64,000 nucleotides of DNA, taken from NCBI GenBank assembly GCA_963777695.1, contig CAVZRC010000004.1, positions 3,162,001 to 3,226,000 on the forward strand. The letters run 5' to 3'. The stretch is from CAVZRC01 sp963777695. GTDB lineage: Bacteria > Planctomycetota > Planctomycetia > Isosphaerales > Isosphaeraceae. Under the pieces are notes generated by a model. That model had not been told where the DNA came from. It saw only the letters and a list, made by a program, of their open reading frames with translations, and searched no databases. Below are positions 8,591 through 17,559 of the stretch, piece by piece. Numbering within the stretch: position 1 is the stretch's first letter; each line of letters opens with the position of its first letter. Made by a program: the position numbers and the translations under genes.

Positions 8591-9802
8591 TCAGTTCGCG
8601 CTGAATGCTGTGATCCCTTCGACCCACGCGTGGTGGGATTCGTTGACGACCTCGATCGCCATTTCCGCGAGCCAGTCTCCCTCGACCATGTCGCCGCGGC
8701 TGCCGCGGATCTGCCAGAACGGATTCCGTTTGTTGCGGATGTAGACCTCCGAGCTCGTCAGCGCGATCGCCGTGTAGGGCCGCAGCAGCGGCGCCTCCAC
8801 GATGGTGACGCCGTGCAGGAACGGGGCCTCGAGGACGTTGATCGGAGTGCCGAAGACCGTCTCGCCGGCCGGGACGCGCTGAATGGCCTGGCCCCAGGTC
8901 GCGAACCCGCTCATGAAGTTCGTCGACACGACCAGGAGGTCGGGCTCGCCGCCGCCCTGGCGGCACGCCTGCAATGTGTCGCGGATCAGGTCCGTTGAGC
9001 CGTAGGCCGCGGCGTTGACCGGCGTGGTATTGGTCAGCGACGAGACGTTGTTGGTCACGAGGATCGACCGCAGGCCGTTCATCTTGGCCGTCGTGGAAGT
9101 CAGCGGGTTGCCGGTGTCCACCGGCGCCTGCGCGATGCCGTAATAGACTGAGTTCTCGATGTCGTCCACCATGTTCTGGAGCTGGACGGTCATGTTGAAG
9201 TCGAACGGCGTCTGGATGCCGCCGGGGAGCACCTGCGCCCGGGCGGTCTGGGCCGATCCGCCGATCTGCACCGGGAACTGGAAGGTCTGGCAATACTGGG
9301 TACGCGAGACGCCGATCGTGGTCAGGCCCGTCTGCATGACCTCGGCGCCGGTCCGGCTATTGCCGATCAGGTTGACCGTCGACCCGTTGGTGACCGAGGA
9401 CAGGGCCGAGGTCCCCTGAACGCCCGCGACCTCGGACCAGATGCCGCGGGTGACGTTGACCGTGCTGCTGCTCGTAGGGTCGCCGCTGATCTGCACCCGC
9501 TCGACGTTCCCCGTGACCGAGTCGACCAGCTCGAGCACGTCGTGGTTCATCAGGAACGTGGCGTCGGCCAGCGTCAGGGTCGTCTGGATGTTGCTGGTCA
9601 CCGCCGTACCGAGCGTGGTCGACCGCGCCCGATACTTGTGGGTGTACATCAGGAAATCGACCCGCTCGACCGGGACATACGGCAATCGGGTCACGAGCGG
9701 GTTGCGATTGGCGAACCAGTTGCGGATGGCAACGGTGACATCGTTGCGGGCTTCGACACCCGCCTGTTGCGTTCCCAGGAAGCCTTGAAGGAAGTCGGCC
9801 AT
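8591..9802 (-). CDS. Major capsid protein, SU10/DUF5309-like
   Basis: A 403-residue protein starting MADFLQGFLGTQQAGVEARN. The mix of an N-terminal arm, YVPVERVDFLMYTHKYRARS, a central domain with NMTVQLQNMVDDIENSVYYG, and the C-terminal EVYIRNKRNPFWQIRGSRGD matches the HK97-fold capsid proteins annotated as SU10-type or DUF5309. It is expected to build the icosahedral head. Upstream is a scaffold-like gene (10004-10741) and further up a portal gene, the usual head-gene order. The gene is intact. Family assignment is from memory of the pattern. Confidence 0.75.
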   Translation of the reverse strand: MADFLQGFLGTQQAGVEARNDVTVAIRNWFANRNPLVTRLPYVPVERVDFLMYTHKYRARSTTLGTAVTSNIQTTLTLADATFLMNHDVLELVDSVTGNVERVQISGDPTSSSTVNVTRGIWSEVAGVQGTSALSSVTNGSTVNLIGNSRTGAEVMQTGLTTIGVSRTQYCQTFQFPVQIGGSAQTARAQVLPGGIQTPFDFNMTVQLQNMVDDIENSVYYGIAQAPVDTGNPLTSTTAKMNGLRSILVTNNVSSLTNTTPVNAAAYGSTDLIRDTLQACRQGGGEPDLLVVSTNFMSGFATWGQAIQRVPAGETVFGTPINVLEAPFLHGVTIVEAPLLRPYTAIALTSSEVYIRNKRNPFWQIRGSRGDMVEGDWLAEMAIEVVNESHHAWVEGITAFSAN

Positions 9803-10003
9803 TCTCGTAGTAGGCAGTAGGCGGTCGGCAGGAGGCGGTCATTAAAATGCCCCTGTCTCACGGCTACACGCCTCTCCTTTGATGCAGCGCTCGCGGTTCT
9901 CGTGGTGCTGCGACCACGGCCGGCATGCCCTCGAAGGGCTGGTCCTTGGACAGCGATCGGCAGTCGCCCGCATTGGAGTTTTCTGCCCGATTCCCACTAC
10001 CTA

Positions 10004-10741
10004 CTACCTGACGGCTTTCAGACCCATCGGGAGGCTGATATTGGCCCTGGGATCGCCCTGGGCCTTCTGGATGTTCTGCATGTGGAGGATCACCGCCTCG
10101 CCCATGTTCTTCGGCTGGGGTGCTTGTGCCGGGTTCGCGGGCGTGCTCGGCAACGATTGGGTCAACGGCTGGAACCCGCCGGTCCCACCGCCCGGGTTTT
10201 GGGGACGGACGAAGTGGGCATACTCGGGCCGGCCGAGCTGCTGATGCACGAAATCTCCGACCGACTGGAATGTCGGTGTGCGCACCGCGAAGGAGTCGCC
10301 CTGCGCGTCAACCAGAAACTGATTTCGCCAGAGCTGGGTGAGTTGCTCCGCACCGCCGGGTACCAGATTGCAGGCGGCCAATGCTCGGGAAAGCTCGCCG
10401 TCGAGGGCGTACCTTTTGGCACGCTCCTCGACCTGCGTGAGCCTCGCCCGTTCGGCCTGAACCTGCTGCTCCGACTGTTCGCGCAGGATCCGCAGCGCGT
10501 CTTCCACCTCGCCCTTCTGGGCCCGGATGCGGGCCTGTTCCTGCTGGGCGGCTTGCTCGCGGCTCCGCTGCTCGCCCTCGAGCTGTGCCAGGCGGGCCTG
10601 CATCGTCGTGAAGGCCTGGACCTGTTCCAAGGGTATCGTCACGGTCTGCTGGGTCGTCGCGGTCGCCGACGAGACGGCCGGTCCTGGGGGCTGGGCGATC
10701 GATGCCGGCGTCGCCGATGTCGAGGTTATCTCTTCGGCCAT
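10004..10741 (-). CDS. Putative capsid scaffold protein
   Basis: 245 residues starting MAEEITSTSATPASIAQPPG. A disordered Pro/Thr N-terminus is followed by a long Gln/Glu/Arg-rich coiled coil at about residues 40-110 (LAQLEGEQRSREQAAQQEQA). A C-terminal region contains MGEAVILHMQNIQKAQGDP. Length, coiled coil and position just upstream of the capsid gene fit a phage scaffold protein that guides head assembly. About 200 bp without a gene separate it from the capsid start. No protease domain is fused to it. Confidence 0.6.
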   Translation of the reverse strand: MAEEITSTSATPASIAQPPGPAVSSATATTQQTVTIPLEQVQAFTTMQARLAQLEGEQRSREQAAQQEQARIRAQKGEVEDALRILREQSEQQVQAERARLTQVEERAKRYALDGELSRALAACNLVPGGAEQLTQLWRNQFLVDAQGDSFAVRTPTFQSVGDFVHQQLGRPEYAHFVRPQNPGGGTGGFQPLTQSLPSTPANPAQAPQPKNMGEAVILHMQNIQKAQGDPRANISLPMGLKAVR

Positions 10742-10876
10742 GCTATGCTCCGCGGGGGTGGTGACCGTAGGGCACCCGGTGCCGTGCTCTGGCGATGACT
10801 CGCCGTGAGATGGTGCACGATCCGGATACCCCGGGCGAGTGACAGCAATCGCTGGTCTGAGGAAGGATCGAGAAGT

Positions 10877-11638
10877 TTAGCTCGCGCTCACGGTGATCGG
10901 CGACTTCATCGGCTGCGGGCCGAAGCGGGCCGTCGTCCGGCCACACCAGTTGGCCCCGAGGCGTGCCGGCTCGCTCTCCAGATGGAGCACGACGACCTCG
11001 GGTAACAGCCGCCGATAACGCCGGTCCCATTGCAAGGCGAACTGGACATCGGTCCGAGCGGCATCCCCATGGTGATAAGGGTAGTGGCGAACATGGTGGC
11101 CGCCCTCGACCATCGCCGATCCGTGGAAGAACTGGAAGAACCCGATGGGCACGTATCCGTGGAACTTCGACGCCCAACGAGTGCCCACCGTCGCCCCTTC
11201 CTCGAATCGGACCGACGAATGGTAGGCGTGATTATCCCACGAGCCGCGCTCGCGCTTGATCTTTTGCCATGCGCCATAGCCGACGATGTTACAGCGGTCG
11301 GCACCGTAGATCGCCCTCTCGTCGGGGTGTGCCATCTCGAGTAGCGACCGGAACTGTCGCGGGAGGACGATGTCCCCATCGAGGTGCAGCACCCAGCCGT
11401 GGGCACCGATCTGGTCGAATCCCCGCTGGACCATCCGGGCCTTGTTGAAAGGGCCGCCGCGACGATGGTCTTCGCTCAGGACGTGTCGTAGCGAGTGGCG
11501 ATGGCACACCGCACGCGTCTCGTCGTCGTCCGGAGATGTGACGATCACCCAGTCATCGAGGAGGTGTTGATTCTCCTTGACGGTCTCGGCCAGGAAATCG
11601 CCATAGCCCACGCAAATGGTCACGGCTTCGATGTGCAT
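10877..11638 (-). CDS. Glycosyltransferase-like protein in the phage module
   Basis: 253 residues, start MHIEAVTICVGYGDFLAET. It has a GT-A-like start, a nucleotide-sugar region (DDWVIVTSPDDDETRAVCHR), and a DxD-type motif in HGWVLHLDGDIVLPRQFRSL near residues 85-95, the usual metal/nucleotide-sugar site. Further Trp/His-rich motifs follow (GSWDNHAYHSSVRFEEG). It may modify virion proteins or host surface polymers. Such genes occur within phage structural clusters, but the substrate cannot be read from the sequence. Confidence 0.6.
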   Translation of the reverse strand: MHIEAVTICVGYGDFLAETVKENQHLLDDWVIVTSPDDDETRAVCHRHSLRHVLSEDHRRGGPFNKARMVQRGFDQIGAHGWVLHLDGDIVLPRQFRSLLEMAHPDERAIYGADRCNIVGYGAWQKIKRERGSWDNHAYHSSVRFEEGATVGTRWASKFHGYVPIGFFQFFHGSAMVEGGHHVRHYPYHHGDAARTDVQFALQWDRRYRRLLPEVVVLHLESEPARLGANWCGRTTARFGPQPMKSPITVSAS

Positions 11639-11659
11639 AAGCCTTTCAACCTTGATCGG

Positions 11660-11869
11660 TTAATCGCCAGTCTTGTACATCTGGGCGAAGAGGTGTCCCA
11701 TCAAGAACCCGAAAGCGAACGCGATCACCGGGTATTTCAACGACCACTGGTAAATACACCAGGATATGGTCGCGTCGCCCCCGGACAAGTAAGCCATCAC
11801 AATGTCGAAAATCGACAGGGCGAAGACCGCCCCGATCACGACAAGTGCGGTGATCGACTGGTAGGACAT
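11660..11869 (-). CDS. Small two-helix membrane protein (holin-like)
   Basis: 69 residues starting MSYQSITALVVIGAVFALSI at 11869 with a TGAGG ribosome site. Two hydrophobic helices (ITALVVIGAVFALSIFDIVM and YPVIAFAFGFLMGHLFAQMY) flank a polar loop, and the tail ends YKTGD. Topology and size fit a holin or other small phage membrane protein. The start overlaps the last codons of the peptidase gene at 11877 closely enough for coupling. It resembles the protein at 13237-13464. Confidence 0.5.
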   Translation of the reverse strand: MSYQSITALVVIGAVFALSIFDIVMAYLSGGDATISWCIYQWSLKYPVIAFAFGFLMGHLFAQMYKTGD

Positions 11870-11876
11870 GCTTGCC

Positions 11877-12798
11877 TCAGCTCGAAAGTAATTTGATGAG
11901 CCCAGGCGCCCGCGGCGAGCCGAGCCCGACCCATTCGTCGCGGCCGATGACGGGGCCGAATACGTGGCGGTTGCCCCGGGCCTGGCCCATGAGAGACCGG
12001 GTCTCCTCGGCATCCAGCGCGACCAGGCCGTGCTCGATCCGTTCTGAGTCGGCGATCCCGACCAGCCCCGCGAAGAGGGCGGACGATACGCTGGTCCCCG
12101 TCAGTTGAGTGGAATTCATCGCCATCACCAGATCCGGCGTCGTCCGGCCGGGATAGACCGGGCTCGCACCGCCGCCCGAGAGCGGCCACACATAGTCGCG
12201 GTCGCCGAAAACTTGTACGCCCCCCACGGCGATGACGTTCGGGGATGCTGCGGGGTAATCGGAGGCCTGCGTGTCGCCCGCCGCCGCGACGAAGGTCACG
12301 CCCGGCGACGCCAGGTAGCTGTCGAGCTGGCCCTCCCCCGCAAACTCGGGCGTCCCCCAACTGTTATCGACGGCGACCACGCCGGGTAGGCTGGCCGCAT
12401 ACCGGTCGGCCTTGAGCAAGACGCCGAGGTCGTCATAGATCGCCTCGACCACGATGATATGGGCGAGCGGGACGACGGCCTGGACCATCTCGACATCGCT
12501 CTCCTCTTCCATCGACCACGCGATGTCGGGCTCATTGCCCGGGATGCCCAGGTCGTCCACTGACAGATTAACGTCCGGCAAATGATATGGTCTGTCGAAA
12601 TACGTGTTGAACGTCCCGCTGCAACGTCGGGTCGTCGTACGGGACGACGATCGCGATCGAGACGCCGGCGCCCTCGGTAGCCGGATCGCGATGGCGGTAG
12701 ACGCGGTCCAGGCCGTAGAATTCCCGGATCTGGCCCGGCGTCAGCCCGGACATCAGTTCGCGGGTTTCGAGCGAATCGAGTTGCGGATTAATGTTCAT
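11877..12798 (-). CDS. Sedolisin (S53) serine peptidase, frameshifted
   Basis: The N-terminal piece starts at 12798 (MNINPQLDSLETRELMSG) and contains LTPGQIREFYGLDRVY and GVSIAIVVPYDDPTLQRDV, typical of the start of the S53 catalytic domain. It is interrupted near 12590 in a TTTCGACAG context; one base fewer restores FDRPYHLPDVNLSVDD. The second piece carries FVAAAGDTQASDYPAASP and the catalytic Ser motif LTGTSVSSALFAGL, with E and D candidates in AWSMEEESDVEM. There is no pro-kumamolisin prodomain. The merged protein is about 305 residues. It may act on virion or host proteins; the frameshift may be a sequence error. Confidence 0.65.
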
Positions 12799-12812
12799 GC
12801 TCCTGATAGGAA

Positions 12813-13229
12813 TTAATCCCAGGCCGACCAAAGCCAGGCGCTCCCGAGCCCCTGACAATCCCAGCACGGATCCTCTCGGTAGTGCCGCGATGCCCCGCTC
12901 CCGCCGCAGGACGCGCACCGGTTCAGCCGGCGGAGGATTGCGTTCGACCGGAGCCGCACCTCGGGGTCGCGATGCTTCCGTCCCCAGAACAGCCATCGCT
13001 GATCGAACCACGAGGCCGCCGCGAGTCTTCGAGTGGCGATCTCGCGACATCGGTAGCAATCCGAACCTTGGCGTTCGATCAGGCCCTTGTAAGGCTCGGG
13101 AGCGGTCGTGCCCGGTTCGGCCATGACCGACTCCTCGACCGCCATCACGAATTCCAGGTCCGCGAGGGTCGGCGCCGTCCCCGGCCATCCCAGCCAGATC
13201 CCCAAGACAAGCGTCGCTGGTGTCACCAT
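12813..13229 (-). CDS. Putative zinc-ribbon protein (138 aa)
   Basis: Starts MVTPATLVLGIWLGWPGTAP; the first ~20 residues may be a signal peptide or membrane anchor. The middle has a HEAT-like RDPEVRLRSNAILRRLNR. The C-terminus has CASCGGSGASRHYREDPCWD, a CxxCxGxG arrangement like one DnaJ zinc-finger repeat. It sits 14 bp from the start of the peptidase gene, so both are likely in one unit. Partner and function are unknown. Confidence 0.5.
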   Translation of the reverse strand: MVTPATLVLGIWLGWPGTAPTLADLEFVMAVEESVMAEPGTTAPEPYKGLIERQGSDCYRCREIATRRLAAASWFDQRWLFWGRKHRDPEVRLRSNAILRRLNRCASCGGSGASRHYREDPCWDCQGLGSAWLWSAWD

Positions 13230-13236
13230 CGGTTCA

Positions 13237-13464
13237 TTACTCCGTCGGCAGCCCGATGTGCCCGACCAGGATCCCGAGCCAGAAGATGAACGCGACGAAC
13301 AGCGTGGGGTAGACGGTGAAAAGCCGTCGGAGCACTCGCGAGATCGACGACTCGACTCCCCAGGCGCGGATCGCCAGGACGTCGTAGCCTACGACCACGA
13401 CGGTAATCGCCACGACGAATGCCAGTGTCAGCCATTGAGCCTGGACCGGCGTGAGGTTGGGCAT
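13237..13464 (-). CDS. Small two-helix membrane protein (holin-like)
   Basis: 75 residues starting MPNLTPVQAQWLTLAFVVAI. Two hydrophobic segments (WLTLAFVVAITVVVVGYDVL and VYPTLFVAFIFWLGILVGHI) are joined by a charged loop, and the tail ends GLPTE. It has the same layout as the protein at 11660-11869, including a YP-rich second helix, so the two may be diverged paralogues or a holin/antiholin-type pair. It lies between the portal and the lysis-like genes. Confidence 0.5.
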   Translation of the reverse strand: MPNLTPVQAQWLTLAFVVAITVVVVGYDVLAIRAWGVESSISRVLRRLFTVYPTLFVAFIFWLGILVGHIGLPTE

Positions 13465-13548
13465 GGGTTCCCTCTGGTATCGCTCGAGTGCCGTGAGGCC
13501 GGTGGATCGCTGGCTCCGGTCTTGGCTCGACCCTGGCCCCTTCGATGG

Positions 13549-15474
13549 TCACATCACACTCGGAATCATGTTGCCGACCAGCGTCCCGGCGGACTGGCCG
13601 GTAGGGTCCTCGCCCGCAGCCTGTTCGGCCGAGCCTTCGCCTTCCATCGCCTCGACGTGCGACGCGATGCCGGCATCGGCCATCTCCCGTTCCGGTTCCT
13701 TCAGTCGCGACTTGGTCCGGACCATGAGCTCGATCTCGGCATCGAGCGTGTCGTACTCCGCGTCGGTCAGTCCGAGGAGGGTCTGCCGCACGATTGCCTG
13801 GAGGATCTCTCGCTCGGTGTTCGGTGCCTCGCCGGCACACTTCAACGTGTGCTGAAGCTTGGTGAGGTTGTCGATCAATTCCGTGGCGGCGAACAGCTCG
13901 AATCGGGCGGGGTAGACCACCCGGATCTGTTCTCGCTCCTCGCGAGCAATCGGAGCATTCCGGAGCACCATGGCGGCGTACTCGGCGAGCTGGCGCTCGA
14001 CCTTCGCGATGGACTTCGCGATGGAAGCCAACAGCTTGTGACCGTTGACTGCATCGAGTTGCTTCGAGATCCCGGACTGGCCGACAGTGGAACCCGTGGA
14101 GCCCGCCGGCTTCATGAGGCAGGCCCGGCGATCCTTCATCTCGACGATGTCGGCCTTGTTCCGCCTTAGAGACTCGGCCGGGTCCTTGGGCGGACTCACG
14201 AACTCCCATCCCTGGTATGTCCCCGACTCCGGGTTCTTCTTCATCGGAAGGATATAGCCCGGGCCGACCGACAGGGTGTTGTCGCTCTTGCAGAAGTCTT
14301 CCGCCCCGGACAGGAACGGGTGTGCCTGCAAGGTGTCGGAGAGGATCAGCTCGCTATCCCGGTTGTAATACTCGCGCTGGTACTCGGCGATCGCTTCGTA
14401 ACGAGACTTGCCGATATGCGGGGTCCGATGCCGGGGGAGGTCGACCAGCCGGACGATCGGGACGCGGCCGAATGAGTGGCGGACCCGCTCCAGGATCGTA
14501 TCGCCATCATAACTGAAGAGGATCGACTCGTCCGGCGCCAGAGCCGGTACCTCACGTAGTTCCGCCGCCATGCCTGGCCGATGCTGCCGGAATCCTCGGG
14601 GTCCACGGCGTTGCCGTTCTTGTCGTAGTCCATCCGATCCGAGGGATCCACGTACTCGCGGACCAGGCATTCGATGTAACGGCCGGCCGCATCGTTGCGC
14701 CACCAGACCATGTTCTCGGGGAGGATGTAACTGGCAACGCACCGGTCGAGCCCCAGCCGCAATTCGTCCGCCCGCGTCGCCACCGTCTCACCCGGCGGCG
14801 CCTTGGGATGATCGAGGCAGACGTCGATGCAGCCCAGGACCAGGAGCAATGGGGCGATCGTCTCCCGCATCCAGTCGTCGATAGGCGTCCCTCGGCCGTC
14901 CACGTCGCGCCACCATGCCTTGAGGTCATCGGGTCCGTCCCGCGAAACCTCCTGGTCATACACCTTGGCCAGATGGATCTCGATCGCCTCGGCGACGAAC
15001 TCGGGAACAGGCGTCCGGCTCCGGCGGTATTCGTAGTCGTCGTCTTGCGCAGTCGCACCCGGGTCGGCGCCTAACATGCCAGGATAGGGCCCGTAGCCGA
15101 CATCCTGCGCCTGAGCGTTGACGCTCCCCAGGAACCCGGCGAAACCCTGGTAGACATTGGGAAACATCTGCGGGTCGGGATACTCGCGCGTTGTGCCGGA
15201 ACATGTTCCGGGTCGGCAAGCCGCGGCGGACCGGGCCGTACACCGCGTTCCGGTAACGGTCGCCCCCCTCGAAGCTGTCGAGGAGCCACCTCCACCGAAT
15301 CTGATGCTCGAGCCAGTCAACGTGCCGACGTTGAACGACGAGCTTACCGTCGAGATCCTCGTCGGACTTGAGCCCCGCCCGGGGCGAGTCCGTATTCACC
15401 ACAAACCTGCCGTCGCGGCCCGTGCCACGCCCCGGCGGAGGGGAGGTCGATTTCTTGAGCCAGTCGAGGGGCAT
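13549..15474 (-). CDS. Portal protein, broken by two frameshifts
   Basis: Three consecutive frames make one protein of about 640 residues. The first starts MPLDWLKKSTSPPPGRGTGR at 15474 and runs to MFRHNAR. The second carries EYPDPQMFPNVYQGFAGFLG, EIHLAKVYDQEVSRDGPDDL and SYILPENMVWWRNDAAGRYI to GQAWRRNYVRYRLW. The third carries ESILFSYDGDTILERVRHSF and a helical C-terminal tail ending GNMIPSVM. Breaks lie near 15185 and 14550. The layout fits a phage portal forming the packaging and tail-joining ring, in the expected place upstream of scaffold and capsid. Call based on pattern and order; no motif is decisive. Confidence 0.6.
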
Positions 15475-15566
15475 GAGTCGCTTCGCTCCGGTGGCGAGGG
15501 GCAGGTTGCGGGTCGCGAGAGACGCAGAGACCGGCCTAGCGGTGCGGCCGGCGATCACCCGGCCCG

Positions 15567-15689
15567 CTACTCACGATTCGCTGCCGCGAAGGAGAGCACG
15601 ATTCGGACAAGATTCCAGGCCAACGGCGCCAGGAGCACGACGAGGAGCGGGTATGTCACCAGGTCCAACCAGGAGTATCGAAGTCGCAT
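15567..15689 (-). CDS. Very small membrane protein (40 aa)
   Basis: The frame MRLRYSWLDLVTYPLLVVLL to VLSFAAANRE has one strong hydrophobic helix with basic residues at its N-terminus. It lies between the portal and a holin-like gene. A lysis-accessory or regulatory mini-protein is possible. Support comes only from reading frame, composition and position; no clear ribosome site is seen. Confidence 0.35.
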   Translation of the reverse strand: MRLRYSWLDLVTYPLLVVLLAPLAWNLVRIVLSFAAANRE

Positions 15690-15955
15690 CGTCTTGTCCG
15701 TGGTTCGTCGTCAGTTTCCCGTCGTCGTACGCCCGACCCGATGTGGACAGTCGGATCGACGGCCAGATCCGCGGACAGCCCGGGCGTTTAAAACGGGCAC
15801 TGCTCCGGGACCTCGAACGCCTGATATGGGGCCACGGGGAACCGCCGGCTCGCACCGCGTCAGTGGGTCCGTCCCTCGGGTCGTAGACAATTCGGCGGAT
15901 TGAGGTTATGAGCACGCCCGATCCAACCTGCGGATCTCCAATGACAATCGTGAGA

Positions 15956-16234
15956 TCACTTGGTATTCCCGGCCATGCTGCCGGGCCGGTTGTCATCGGC
16001 CACAGCGTGCCGCAGGCCCACTTCGCCGGCGCTTTCGAGCTTGGACACGGCATGCCTCAATCCGACGACGCTCGTGCCTCCGAAGACGAGGGTCAGGGCC
16101 TGGAAGATTTCCGAGACGCCACCCGCATAATTCTTGGTGAGGATCATCCCGAGTCCCGAGACGACGGCGAGGATGACCGAGGCATACGTCTTGTAACCGT
16201 TGATGAAGGTCAGCAGGGACGCGGCAAAATTCAT
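15956..16234 (-). CDS. Holin-like membrane protein
   Basis: Starts MNFAASLLTFINGYKTYASV at 16234 behind an AAGG site; an upstream ATG at 16258 is less likely. Two membrane-like segments (SVILAVVSGLGMILTKNYAG and VSEIFQALTLVFGGTSVVGL) are followed by a polar tail (RHAVSKLESAGEVG) containing a repeated GLRHAV. Size and topology are like phage holins. It is adjacent to other small membrane proteins that could form a lysis cassette. Confidence 0.5.
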   Translation of the reverse strand: MNFAASLLTFINGYKTYASVILAVVSGLGMILTKNYAGGVSEIFQALTLVFGGTSVVGLRHAVSKLESAGEVGLRHAVADDNRPGSMAGNTK

Positions 16235-16536
16235 GGCGTAAATACCTTTGGAAAGCATGGTCTTGAATGGAGTATACTTCGAGTAGTCGGTCTCGAACGG
16301 CGGCGTGGTCGCCGGGCGGCGACGATCTCGAGCGAGCTGGCCCATTCGGCCGCGGTCAACTCCGCGACCAACCTCGAGCCAAGGGGTGCGAACATCCTCG
16401 GCAGAGGCAGGACGTCCTCGATCGAGAGGACCAGGACTGGTCTGGGCGGATCTTCCGTCGGGCCGCGCGATCGCATCCCGTGAGCTACCGGTTCCAACCC
16501 ACGTAGGCCGACCCAAAATGGTCGCATCGAGATCCG

Positions 16537-16848
16537 TCAACGGACGGGATGGGTCGGGCCGACCGAATCCAACGACTCCTCGATCCGCTTCAGTGCCTTG
16601 ATGATCGCATCTTGCTGCGAATGCAACTCCGCCCTCTCCTTGGTCATCCGATCGCGCTGGGCCTCGAAGGTCTTGCGATCCTCGATCGCCTGCTCCTTCT
16701 GGACCCGCAATGCCTCCCGACCGTGCAGGACCGCTTCGCTACGTTGCAGGTTTTCTTCCGCGTCGCTGATCAGATAGGCGACGACTGCCAGGACGAGCAT
16801 GATCCCGGCCAAGATCAGCAACAGCGGGCCTCGATCGACTCGATTCAC
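16537..16848 (-). CDS. Membrane-anchored coiled-coil protein (spanin-like?)
   Basis: Starts at a GTG (VNRVDRGPLLLILAGIMLVL) overlapping the stop of the gene at 16845 by four bases, so translation is coupled. An N-terminal membrane helix is followed by a ~65-residue coiled coil (NLQRSEAVLHGREALRVQKE). This layout recalls i-spanin or Rz-type proteins that link inner and outer membranes in phage lysis. No outer-membrane partner with a lipobox was recognised, so the call stays tentative. Confidence 0.5.
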   Translation of the reverse strand: MNRVDRGPLLLILAGIMLVLAVVAYLISDAEENLQRSEAVLHGREALRVQKEQAIEDRKTFEAQRDRMTKERAELHSQQDAIIKALKRIEESLDSVGPTHPVR

Positions 16849-17363
16849 GATGCGTTCTCCTCGACGGATGAAGGCGGAGACGACTTCCTTGGAACCATCC
16901 CGGGGTCGGTTATCCGACGAACAATAAGGTCGATGTTGCTCACGGAGAATTGGAGGGACGCGACGGTCTTTTCCATTCCATGGATCGTTTGGACCGAACT
17001 CTCCAGGGTCTTCTCGACGGATTTCATCGCAAGGATGGCGTCGCGGAGTAGTGAGTTCTGGATCTCTGTCATCCGGGAGATCTGGTCCTGGAAGGCCCGT
17101 TGGAGTTGTTCACCACGATCGGTCAAGCGTTCCAACTGGTCTTGGAACTTCTTCTGGGACTCGGCGTGGTAATCCCGGAACTCTCCGAAGACTCGCGTTT
17201 GCTTCTCGCCCTCGGTGCGGAGGAAGCCGAGGAAGTAGTAGGTGACCGCGACCGCGGCGCCGGCTGCTCCCAGCGAGCCGATCAGGCTCGTGATCGAGAC
17301 TCCGATCGTGTTCGGATCGACGACGCCCGCGGCTTGGGCCAGGACGGACAGACCGCTCATCAT
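16845..17363 (-). CDS. Membrane protein with long coiled coil (172 aa)
   Basis: Starts MMSGLSVLAQAAGVVDPNTI. A membrane helix at about residues 25-48 (SLIGSLGAAGAAVAVTYYFL) is followed by ~100 residues of coiled coil rich in Gln/Glu (QKKFQDQLERLTDRGEQLQR). It overlaps the next gene by four bases. It may be part of a lysis or membrane-tethered assembly together with 16537-16848. No known domain is recognised. Confidence 0.5.
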   Translation of the reverse strand: MMSGLSVLAQAAGVVDPNTIGVSITSLIGSLGAAGAAVAVTYYFLGFLRTEGEKQTRVFGEFRDYHAESQKKFQDQLERLTDRGEQLQRAFQDQISRMTEIQNSLLRDAILAMKSVEKTLESSVQTIHGMEKTVASLQFSVSNIDLIVRRITDPGMVPRKSSPPSSVEENAS

Positions 17364-17559
17364 GCTCCCTTTCCTGCGAATGAATCCCGCGAGATCGCAT
17401 CGAGCTCATGGAGGCCCGCTACCGGCCCCTCGAACCAGAGGCCCGCCTGACTCATGCTCTGGAGGCGCTCGACCTGGCGTCGAGGCGCGGCGGTCTCTCG
17501 TCGAGGTCGCGATCGTCCGTTCGGTGGCCTGCGAATACCCGTGGCCCCGTCCGGGGCGA

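Noticed and set aside
10004..10741. Minor alternative: tape-measure or tail fibre protein
   Set aside because: It is too short for a tape measure; the coiled coil and place upstream of the capsid gene favour a scaffold.
12568..13188. A 206-codon minus-strand frame taken as a single protein
   Set aside because: Only its last ~76 codons (from 12798) match the sedolisin start; the first part is a shadow of the zinc-ribbon gene at 12813-13229.
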